Below are positions 54,815 through 64,000 of a stretch of 64,000 nt of DNA, piece after piece. Made by a program: the position numbers and the translations under genes. The stretch's first letter is position 1; the number at the start of each line of letters is the position of its first letter. The DNA comes from Cheiracanthium punctorium (Eukaryota > Arthropoda > Arachnida > Araneae > Cheiracanthiidae). Under the pieces are notes generated by a model. The model saw only the letters and a program-made list of their open reading frames with translations, was not told the origin of the DNA and did no database searches. The DNA is taken from assembly GCA_038373885.1 (NCBI GenBank), contig JAWZYV010019980.1, positions 496,001-560,000 of the forward strand. The letters are read 5' to 3'.

Positions 54815-55190
54815 AAACTCGGCTGTTAGAGCCTCGTCAGGGGTAGATCCCCCCCCCCTTCAACCAATCTAATTTTTTAGTTTCATGATTGCCATATTAA
54901 AACGATATTCAGTGACTATGTCATTTTATCTCTCATCTTTCGCGTATTTCGCCTGGTAACCCTGTGCTGAAATTTTTATGAGTGTAACCTATTTATAGAA
55001 AAATACATGTGATGCCTATTCTACAGCTTACGAAATATTATAACAATAGATTAAAGCTGTTGTGAACTAATAGTATTTAAATATATGTAAAATTATGTCG
55101 CTTTTTTATGTCGCTTTATTATGTCGCATTTTTGGGACACATTTTTCAATAAAGGGTGTTGAGAGATAAAATGACATAGTCATTAATATA
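54815..55190 (+). repeat. TIR-bearing dispersed repeat (ACTCGGCTGTT family), copy 2
   Basis: Same order as 3920-4482: AAACTCGGCTGTT, GTTTCATGATTGCCATATT, inverted repeats at 54914-54934 and 55161-55181, then ATTAATAT. It lacks the 91-bp duplication and the central part of copy 1. A C run lies at 54850-54858. Confidence 0.75.
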
Positions 55191-56045
55191 TATACATATT
55201 TTTATAAGTAAGTTCCTTCGAAGTCTTTGAAAATTCAGAAAAATTCACCACTTGGATTATTTTAGGATACAGAAATATGATTATATCGTTTCTTTTTTTT
55301 TAAGTCTACTTGTTCGAACGTAGTAAATTTTCATCTTAAGTATATTTAAATTTTCCATCAAATCGTAGAATTTTTCCCCCTCAGATAAACTTATTTATAT
55401 AAACTTTGTCATTTTTAAAAGTGCTGGAAATTGGTTGAACAGCGTGGACTGAGTAATTCTTTTCTGTAAAGAAATAGATTATTGTAAGAAAGAAATACAA
55501 ATTTATTTTTTTTAATTACATGATTTCGCTCAATACATTTTTGTCATTATTTTTACAAATAAACAAAACTGGATTTTTTAAAAGCTTGTTTGATATTTGA
55601 TAAAAAATATGTAATTTATATTTTAAAATATAAAATAACTGTTTCACATGTTTTAAAATTACGTATTTTGAGCGAAAAAATATTTCATCTATTTTTCTAT
55701 TGTTAAAATATGTATCTGAGGATGTTAAAAAAATCTTAGCAACACTCAGGCAGCTTGTTACGCATAATGCCAGAAAAAATTAAAAATTTAGATGTTTTTA
55801 GTGATTTTTTGCTGAATTTTTAGTGCCTTAGGAAAACCTTAGATGTACAAAACTGGCAATAATAGTAGTTATATGACCCTTTCCGAGCATTTCCGACAGT
55901 GAAATAATTTTGTAAATGTTTAGAAATGAATAGATTTTTTTTTTCATTTTACCAATTTTATATAAAAACTTAAATTTTTGAATTAAATGAGTAGACTGAA
56001 GACGTTGTCTGATAGTTCGTTTTGATGTTGATTAAGGCTGTTATT
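55191..56045. other. Gene-free AT-rich spacer
   Basis: No feature recognised. Confidence 0.45.
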
Positions 56046-56370
56046 TCTGGAAATCATGTAACTTTTGAACAGTTTTTAAAACTTAATTACGCTAGAGACT
56101 TCTTAAACTTTAGAGCGTCTATCCACAAATTGTACTGTGAACTGTTACAAACAATGAAGCTGTAGGAGTTACGAAACATTCAGAAAGAAATGCTATACCA
56201 TATGCAATTTTGCAATGTTCTTCTAATCAGGTATCTCTTCGTCCCATTTCTGAAAGCGATTTTTGTGTCTATGAATCTTTTTCTGAAAGTTGGATGAGAC
56301 ATGCAGCTTTACTGCTACTATTAGTACATAGTGCATTGGGGAAGAAACATTACTAATTTTATCGATTCAA
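56046..56370 (+). repeat. R330, copy 3
   Basis: AAATCATGTAACTTTTGAAC, TGTACTGTGAACTGTTACAA, TTTTGCAATGTTCTTCTAAT, CTGAAAGTTGGATGAGA, ACATAGTGCATTGGGG: collinear with 8760-9085 and with the inverted copy at 52175-52510. Confidence 0.75.
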
Positions 56371-56383
56371 CAATGGGTCCGTG

Positions 56384-56563
56384 CAGGGACGTACCCAGAA
56401 AAAATTTCGAGGAGGGTCCAAAATTTTCGGAGGGGGTCCAAACGGTTAAAAAGACAGAATTTTTCACAAAAAGACTTCATCATTATTATTTTGTTTACAA
56501 AAACTGAAATTTCGGGGGGGGGGGTTGACGGATCCCTTGGACCACGACCCTGGGTACGTGCTC
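56384..56563. mobile_element. hAT-like MITE (CAGGGACGTACCCAG ends)
   Basis: Left CAGGGACGTACCCAGAAAA and right, complemented, GAGCACGTACCCAGGGTCG. The interior carries GGAGGGTCC / GGGGGTCC words and a run of ten G near 56515. The right tip has decayed and no 8-bp duplication is visible. The CAGGGRCGTACCCAG style is common in hAT MITEs. Confidence 0.6.
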
Positions 56564-56569
56564 GAAGTT

Positions 56570-57940
56570 TATAGCGATTTCGAGAAAATTAGATTTTCGT
56601 ACACCCTACTGTGAAGACAACTATTATGTCAACCACGTTACAGCTTATTCCATGAATCAAATTTCGAAAAGAATGCCAATATTAAGATAATCTGAGCGGT
56701 TATGAAATGAAATTTTTCCACTCCACATTGCTACATGATTCTGAATCCTTCTTAGGTGCCTTGTTTCCACGAAAAGGTCATTGCAAAAATTTTAGGACAT
56801 CCTATATACCACTTAACGTGAAGACGAAAATTCTGCTACTTTACATTATCGGTGCACTGAAGGAAAAACTAGTTTTACAGTAAAAGCTATAACTTCCGAG
56901 GAAAACTGTCTTTGATTAGTTTCATGCATTAAATTGTAATTTGGTTTCAAGTCTCATTTTTAGATAATTTCATGCTGCTTTTATTAAAAACTGAGTTATA
57001 TATAGATTCTTTAGTTAGGTACAAACGTCCTACCTTAAATTGCTAATTTCGAAAACTGAATGCGCAATAAGTTAAGACAGTCACAGTACTTTTATCCATG
57101 TGAGACAAGTTTCTGTATTTAATAAGAATGAAAATATGTTATCTGGAATGTTGCTATTATTTCGAAAAACAAATTCTACAGCTGATTAGTTGCATCATAG
57201 TATGATATGTGTATGCGTATATCGTAACGGTATTCCTCACTTCATTTGTGAATATGTGAGTCACAAGAGTCGCTTTATGAAATGTTAGTAGTATCAGGAT
57301 ACTTTTGGAAACAAAGGTAATTATTGATAAAAATTTATCAGTTTGATTAGTTTTTGTAGTAAAATCATTACATTACTACAGTTCTACATAATAATAAAAT
57401 GTAGAACATTGCATATTTAAAAACAGAATTTCTTTTTCTCTATCTTTTTCCCTCCTTTTTTTTACGCTTTCTAACTCTTTAATGTTAAAGAGAAAACGCA
57501 TAATTTGGGAAGCTTCAAGATATATCGGAATCCCCGTAGAATTTTAAAACATTCTGTTTTTAATAATAGTCTTAAAAATTTACACTTTTATAATAGTTTT
57601 TCTTCTACATTTTTAATTAGAAAATATAATTTTTATATAAATATTAGTAAAAACTAGAAAAAAAGGCACGCTTTTCTTAATTGGTGACTTTTTTTTTAGC
57701 TAAATATGAATTTTCCTAATTTAGAAATAGCACGATTAAATAATTTTGATTTTAATGCCTGTGTAATATATGTATGTAATTACTTGAATTATTCAAATGA
57801 AGTAACTTGAAATTTAACATAGAAGCAAGAACATATAGTAAAAAAACAAAAGCAATTTGAAAGTTATGCACAATGCAGGTTTAAGCCACATTTTCTACAA
57901 TTCAGAAACTTCGGCTTCAGAAATGTATGTAAGCAGTATA
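56570..57940. other. Gene-free AT-rich spacer
   Basis: 56725-56805 resembles the right end of the CAGGGTGAATC family (CACATTGCTACATGATTCTG, TTGCAAAAATTTTAGGACATCCTATA). The rest has no recognised feature. Confidence 0.4.
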
Positions 57941-58646
57941 CTGTATTTACTCGCGTAATAGTCGCACTTTTTTGTTAATTTTTCACTGTGAAAATCTAGG
58001 TGCACTCTGAAAGTCTACTCCACAATATTGTATCGTACTCTGTAATGCTAAATCATTACTGTATTGTTGTTCGATCATCATTGACCCTCTTTTTCTGTTG
58101 TTATTTTTTCTGCGGGGTATGCCATGTTTGCAGTAATATAATTTGTGTTTAACTTATTAATTATATATATATAACAGCATAATAAAATTAGTAACTTAGT
58201 AAATGTTTCCAAATTACGTGGTGTTTATTAAATAGCGTTCCGTTATCTGCATACAAAATAAGGCATTTTTCTTCTTAAGAAAAATGCCTTATTTTATAAT
58301 TATAATATTTTTATTGGTAATATTTTTATTATAAAAATGTTGTAATATTATAAAGATATGGTACTATTGTTAATTATAAAAATATTGTAATATTTTTATT
58401 GACATGAAATTCGCAAATAATCTTTGAGAAAATGTTGACAAAAATTTCTTATAACATGCATAATTCATAATAAATCACTTCACTGACGGCATCAGTAGCA
58501 CTGCAGTTCTGGAAAGAATGTATATGATAATTTTCTATTTTCTATATTGAGATCAAATACGCGATGTGACTCTTATGGGGGGAAAATAATTTGATATCTT
58601 TTCATTCATCAAAACGGGGATGTTACTATTACGTGAGTAAACGCGG
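57941..58646. mobile_element. pogo-like TIR element, copy 3 (706 bp)
   Basis: Ends CTGTATTTACTCGCGTAATA and, complemented, CCGCGTTTACTCACGTAATA; TA at 57939-57940 and 58647-58648. It shares AATAGTCGCAC and a CTAGGTGCAC-type word with copy 1 at 13097-13487. A hairpin AAAATAAGGCATTTTTCTTC with its complement lies near 58255-58295. No transposase. Confidence 0.8.
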
Positions 58647-58829
58647 TATGTAGCATATGTTACTATTATTTGCTTTCAGCCACTTTGATTTCCTTACTTC
58701 TACCCTCGTGAGTATCGTCATTTATTTCCATACAGCCCATATTATGCATTAATTATCCATCCATATAATATACTCTTTAGCTATAAACTTAATAAAGCAA
58801 TTGCAGAAAATATATTAATGCAGTTTAAG

Positions 58830-59000
58830 GCGAATTCCGTTCTGAGTCACTTTAAAATAACTTATTCATCTGATAATCCCCGATAAGAAAGTGAAAATCA
58901 TCAGCGGGACTTTACACCAATTAACATCCCCCACTAATCGCTTAATTACAATTCCCAAGAAGTTAATCGCCAATCTGGAGAAGTGTTCGAAAACAATTTA
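58830..59000. promoter_or_regulatory. Candidate conserved noncoding island
   Basis: Non-repetitive and moderate in composition, dense in homeodomain-like words (CTGATAATCCCC, CACTAATCGCTTAATTACAA, GAAGTTAATCGCC). Inference only; no comparative data. Confidence 0.25.
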
Positions 59001-59109
59001 CGTATTTTCCTGCTTATTTATTTGTTTATTTGAATATTTTTTTTCCTCTTTCTTCCTTCACATGCTCTTGCATTCCCCAATATGCTGATCAGTTGTTCCG
59101 CATCAGACA

Positions 59110-60780
59110 ATATATATGATAAATTCAGAAAAAAAAATAAAGAAAGGAGGAAGACAAAACTACTTGCGGCTTTACACCTCTATGACAGTTCCCTGTATCT
59201 TCATTGAAACACGCGGGACTTCAAATCCTCAAGTTTCGCCCCAAAACTGGAAAGCAATTACGTCCTCGCTGCCTTCATTTCCTCGCCCACCCCCCCACCA
59301 TATTTCTTTTCAAGGAATTCTCAAATCCTCAGGCAACATTTGTATTAAAGCATTGCTTCCTTACCCTCCCCCCCTCCCACATACTCTCCGCTCCGCGGAC
59401 TTATTTCCCCACCCTACTCCCCTTTTACTCCACTCACCCCTTTGCACAGAACCTTTTCTAGGAGAGATGAGATGAATCCCAGGTAGCACTACTGAGAGAA
59501 AAGAAAAGCGGGGTGGGGGTGGGGGAGTAGCGCGTAGCACACGGCAGCATAGCATATGCAGAAATTCCTACACGCATGGATAGTTTTAAAGTCATTTAGT
59601 TTCAAAGGGACAGTATGGAAATTCAAATGACGGTAAAAGGAAGGATGCATCATAAATAGATGAGGCCAGCCAGAAAATAGCTCCCCCTCATTAGCATGAA
59701 AATTACCTTCTGGCGAGGAAATCCGAATCCCCCCCCCTTCACCATCTCATATGCCCTTCCCCCTCCTCTCCCACACGCCTTCTTCCTACTTTGCTCTTCA
59801 TTGATCAAGGTCCTCGCGTTTGTCTCACTCTGCCTCTCTCTTTGCCTTCGTCTGTCTATCTTTCGCTTTTGAAGAGTTCTGGTATCTTAACACGCCTTCT
59901 TTTACGGGTGCGGGGCTCGCTGGCTTTGGAGGATCATCCGCACTTGCTCTTACCATCGATCCGCGGATATTTTTACGAGGTGTGCGTGTGTGTGTGTGTG
60001 AGGCTTCAAATCTCTTCAACCCCCCCCCCAAGCCGCCCCCCACCAGCTCGTTTTAAAAGTTCCTGATAAAGGAGTGACAGGTCGGTCTGGTTTTGTTTAT
60101 TGGGTTGAATCCGATATGAGATGCTGAATTAATGTGGGGCATGCTCGGTTGATTTATGAAAAAACTTGTTGAAAAGTTTCTCTCTTGATTTACTTTATTT
60201 TTTTTCATTAAAGGAACAACAACGGCAAAAAAGAGGAAACTATTAAACGGGTGGCTTCGGCTTGCATTAAAAAAAAAGCTGAATGGATTAGAGAAATTCA
60301 GGGTAAAGACATTATTTAAATTCTTTCGTAAAGCATTGAAAATTTTAAGAATATATTTAGTAGTTTTTTTAAGTCAATATATACAAAGCTCTTTTAATTT
60401 TAGATAAAAATAATTTATTAGTATTGTAATTTTATTCAAGATTAAGGAAGATTCATTGTTTGAATTTGTTTGAATGTCATACAGGAATCTCACAGAACTT
60501 TGACGCTATAATATTCTTTCAATATATTATTAAAATCCTACTGATCCTGAAAACTTATGAAGATTATCAGTGTCATCAGAAGGTTCATTTTTTAATTTTA
60601 TTTAGATAGCAAATTTCAGATAATCATGTATAAGAATATGTTGTTCCCTTTACCTGAAAGTTATGAAATGATTTATAAAAGATATTTGGTATTTTTCAAA
60701 ATCACCATTAAATTATCATACTAGAATTTTTTTTCTTTTTTTTTTAAGTAAACTTTTATAATACAATAAAATGTCTTTAT
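59110..60780. other. Gene-free segment with pyrimidine-rich island
   Basis: 59270-60060 is C/T-rich with many C runs and a (GT)n at about 59984-60001. Several overlapping frames on both strands are low-complexity artefacts. 60090-60780 is AT-rich with nothing recognised. Confidence 0.45.
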
Positions 60781-60783
60781 TAA

Positions 60784-60992
60784 CCCTTTCAGACCTGATT
60801 AAAAATTCTTTGAGCTGAATTAATTTTCTTTTGACTATAGAGATTAAATTTTAAACAAATAATAAAATAAAAATTATAATTATTAAATTTTCGAGGAAAG
60901 TTATTTCTCTTTATATACACAAATTAGGACATCCATCTTGTAAGATAGTAGATAATTTTGGTGTCCTCTATTGTGACGCAGGGTCTGAAGAG
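60784..60992. mobile_element. 209-bp TTAA MITE, family C
   Basis: TTAA at 60780-60783 and 60993-60996. Ends CCCTTTCAGACCTG and, complemented, CTCTTCAGACCCTGCGTC. A third TTAA-targeting family, with CCCTTT-type tip but otherwise unrelated to families A and B. Interior AT-rich. Confidence 0.75.
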
Positions 60993-60996
60993 TTAA

Positions 60997-62055
60997 AGTT
61001 TACTCTGGCATAAAAATTGGTTTCGTAAAAATCCAGTTTAAGTTGTTTTGGCATGATTAAGAAATAACAGTAACCTCAAAACACAAGAAGACTTTTATAG
61101 AGAGTGAAAAAATGTATTATTTTTTACTATTTTTAATTTCCAGATGAGTAACCCACTGAAAATGTTGTGAAAGAAAAAGAGCATTGAAAATTTTAAAGGA
61201 GAGTTAAATTTATAATTCAACAGAAGAACGTAAACCAGGCGTGTGATTATTTCTTTTTTTGTGAATTTATTTATACTTCATTTTCGTTCGAAACATAATC
61301 TGCTGAAACAAGGATTTATTTGAATTTTTTCAACTTGTAATATGAAAGTTACACAATCATACAGTTAGGTCGATGGAAGAGTTCTTTAAGTCAAAAAGGT
61401 TTGTTAAATTCTGCTCATCGAAGAACTCCACTAAATGTTGTTAATGAAGCACTCTATTGCGCAGATAAAATCAGTAAAACTAGAGCTTTATATATCTTAT
61501 TTACAAATCTTTCTATGAATTAGAATGTATTGAAAGGGATTTACTTGCATTTATATGGTTATTATTGTTATTATTTTATAGTTTCTGGATATGGAAGGAA
61601 AAGCGTAATATGATAGTACGGGTAAATTTATTAGTTGAATATTTTTTTTTATAAGATTTAGGTTCAATGATGTTATCCATTTTAATCACTATATGAGAAA
61701 GTATTAGCACTGATTATTTTATTTTATAACTTTTTGTCATAACCTTTTTTGATGAGGGAACAAATTTAATGACAGTGTAAAAGTTAGCCTTATAAAATAT
61801 TGAAATATGTTTATAAGCGGCATATTCCACAAATTCGATCCTGCAAATATTTCAGATAATTTAAAATGGCACATTTAAAATACAAACATTGCTGGAGTTG
61901 TCACGACTAGCCTAGTCTTCTTTCACACGTTGTACAAATACATTTCAATTTAAAACTAATCTATTCTAATGCTGGTGAAATGATCTGGAGAATTCTCAGT
62001 ATTCATTTTGAGCGCAATACAAAGGCATTCAGAAGGTGCCGCCGGTACGATAACC
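60997..62055. other. Gene-free AT-rich spacer
   Basis: No feature recognised. Confidence 0.45.
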
Positions 62056-62480
62056 AAATAATTTGATAATAATCAGTTAATGAACCATGGAGCATCCGCT
62101 CATCAGAGATCGGCATTCAGAAAATCCAAGTTTAAACGATAGAAATGCAGTGAAGAGAGTTCCAACACCAACTATTTGCGTTGCCTTCACCCACCGCACA
62201 CCTTTCCTGGAAAATTACCTCACCCCGATGCTTGCCCATTACATATTAATGATCGCAATATCCCCCACCCGCGACCAAAATCATTAAAAGCACGCGAGGA
62301 CACTGGCAAATACAGCCGTCCTCAATATAAAACTTTTACTGCAGGACACCCGCCGATAAAATTTCGAACGGGACCAAATTCCATTTCGGAGAGATCAAAG
62401 TCATAAAATTCTCATTAACCCCCTCTGACCCTCCCCGGGGCTTGGCGAAATAATTGTGAAATGAAGAACGACACGGCGAA
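62056..62480. promoter_or_regulatory. Candidate conserved noncoding island
   Basis: Balanced, repeat-free sequence with CATATTAATGATCGCAATA, ATAAAACTTTTACTGC (posterior-Hox/Caudal-like TTTTAC) and AAAATCATTAAAAG words. The open frames crossing it overlap in several phases and look accidental. Regulatory role is inferred only. Confidence 0.28.
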
Positions 62481-63110
62481 TCAGCGATTAACTCCTCCAG
62501 ACGGGCCCCCCTGAACCCTTTCACCCCCACCCCCTTTGGTACTTCAAGAGAAAGAATGATTCCGGTATTCCTCCATTCTTCGACAAACAATTTGCACTTT
62601 CACTGGTCCTCCTAAAGCTGTGTCACCAATAAACTCCTATGTGGTGCGTCTCCTCCCCCCACCCCCTCTTCCGTTTCCATCTTTAATTGTGGGGCTGATT
62701 AGTTTACCCGAAAGGGGGGGGGGTTAAGCAGCGAGGTGGGGGCGGCTGGTGGTCCGGCGTAATTGGTCAGTTTTTGTGTTCTGTCCGTTCGTCCCCGTGC
62801 TCACTCACTGGAGAGTGTGCCCGGAATTAAGTAGGGAACGGGCAGTTTCTGGAGAGTTCTTCAGAATGGTCGGACACAGAAGTGGATATAGAATAAATGT
62901 GGGCACAAATAACGCATCTGGGTGGAAATACAAAAGAATAGAATTGTTATGTAGTTGCCTGCGGCAAATCAATTCCACCCAGTGTTTTGTAGAGGAGATT
63001 GCACCAAAACACTGTGTTCCATAAAAATAACAGTTGAGTTCCTATTGACTCGCATAACCTTATCCGAGGGACCGGGTTGCTTTTGATGTTACAGCACAAA
63101 ACCGTTTTAA
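62481..63110. other. Gene-free segment
   Basis: C and G runs near 62525, 62660 and 62715. A frame at 62749-63024 starts with GTG and resembles nothing known. CAAATAACGC and GCAAATCAATT words near 62905 and 62964. No gene called. Confidence 0.4.
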
Positions 63111-63332
63111 TCCTTTAATGCGTGGTGAGATTTATAATATTTCAACTAATATTAACATTTTCATTATCGGTCGCAAAAATGCGCAAACATGAGTCAATCT
63201 TATTTTAGATTAACGATTGGTACATTTGGCTTACGCAAAATGTTAAAAAGTGGCGAATGATGCTTAAATCCTTTACTTTTTTGTGGTTGTTTATTGTGAA
63301 ATTAATCCGTCGTTACTAGAATTAATTTACGG

Positions 63333-63370
<38 letters not shown>

Positions 63371-63423
63371 GCAGGCATCGACAAAACTAAATAATGCTAT
63401 GAAAATGATTGTCTTCCAAAGGG
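63111..63423. mobile_element. Possible TTAA element with poly-T
   Basis: TTAA (63107-63110) then TCCTTTAATGCGTGG. At the right, CTTCCAAAGGG then TTAA (63424-63427). The layout echoes family A but only CCTTT is shared between ends, so this is tentative. It contains a run of 32 T (63336-63367). Confidence 0.35.
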
Positions 63424-63427
63424 TTAA

Positions 63428-64000
63428 GAATCGCTTGTATGAAACCCAATGGAATTGGTAATTTATAATCAAGCAAGGTTAATTTTAAAAAACATTTAAA
63501 CCTAATGCGCGTATGTGTTTTACAAAAGGTTTTTTAAATATAATTCTTGCATTTTCAAAAGAAAAGAATGAAGCTTACGAACTTTTTCCTGCAATGAAAA
63601 TAAATTTGTTTCCACAGAATATATCTATAACACGAATGCTATACTTTACCATAAATTCAATTTAGAAGCTCAGAAATTCACTACTTATAAGCTGATATTC
63701 AAAGTTTGTCGAAAACTGCAAATTCTCTGCATAACATGTCATTCTATAAATAAAGTCCTCATTAAAACACTAAAAATGACAAATGCAGGATTATCGTTTT
63801 ATGCGAAAATTTTATGCATTGAATCAATAACCACAGTATTATTCCTATATACACACACACAGTTACTATTTTCAGTGTAAATCCGGTTTTCCGTTCAATG
63901 CAGTGTATAAACAAGGAAGGGAAGATTTCGCTGCGTGTCTTATACTTCGGAATTCACTTGTTTTAATATTTTCCCTCCTCGTATCCAAGATTAAAAATAT
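63428..64000. other. Gene-free right edge
   Basis: AT-rich, with (CA)n near 63851-63861. No gene. Confidence 0.45.

Noticed and set aside
59116..59555. Proline/serine-rich frames on both strands
   Set aside because: Pyrimidine-rich low complexity keeps several frames open at once. No codon bias or homology.
62749..63024. 91-codon frame
   Set aside because: Begins at GTG, matches nothing recognisable and lies in mixed low-complexity DNA.
1..64000. Endogenous retrovirus, LTR element or LINE reverse transcriptase
   Set aside because: No YXDD-type motif, LTR pair with TG...CA ends, or gag/pol-like frame was seen in any of the listed translations.

Overview
This is AT-rich animal nuclear DNA, most likely from an arachnid and probably a spider. 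The inference rests on the repeats: a Tcb2-like Tc1 transposase and a SETMAR-like mariner of types very common in spider genomes, tRNA-derived SINEs, a Helitron, and piggyBac-type (TTAA) and hAT-type MITEs. No bacterial or viral gene organisation is visible. I found no convincing host protein-coding exon. Every recognisable coding stretch belongs to a transposase relic and is truncated or frameshifted.

Layout. 1-9,100: a 6.47-kb hAT-like insertion (649-7122) with an exact 8-bp target duplication, carrying a nested deleted mariner (1016-1718), a TIR repeat (4012-4474) and blocks of degenerate direct repeats; then a 'CAGGGTG' TIR element (7303-8038). 9,160-19,810: copies 1-5 of a piggyBac-like MITE, called TTAA-A here, with one copy nested in a long-inverted-repeat element, plus a SINE and the first member of a pogo-like TIR family. 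20,157-21,568: a near full-length Tc1 element whose transposase is broken by three frameshifts. 21,900-24,540: a dense nested zone with a 150-bp TTAA MITE, two AAGCTTG palindromic-word clusters, a SINE, a TTAA-A copy split by about 1.15 kb that holds a tRNA-His-like gene with anticodon GCG, a 136-bp hAT MITE with exact 8-bp TSD, and a perfect inverted repeat with 136-bp arms. 24,700-40,620: TTAA-A copies 8-11, a SINE, a Tc1 relic, a pogo/Tigger element and microsatellites. 41,006-43,346: a complete nonautonomous Helitron with a spaced array of CTCF-like motifs. 44,260-46,800: mariner fragment, a TIR element and an AAAATTTT-word cluster. 50,240-52,099: a ~299-bp satellite with a 581-bp higher-order repeat. 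52,600-64,000: further pogo-like copies, dispersed repeats, and AT-poorer islands that may be conserved noncoding DNA.

The window reads as intergenic or intronic DNA built by successive transposon insertion. Insertion order can be read in several places from target duplications and interrupted copies. The two most unusual points are that one MITE family repeatedly delivers YY1/Pho-like AAGATGGCGG words and the Helitron delivers a regular array of CTCF-like CCACTAGATGGCGC words, so mobile DNA here may be seeding architectural-protein sites. Superfamily names come from termini, target duplications and short motifs recognised by eye. No database search was possible.
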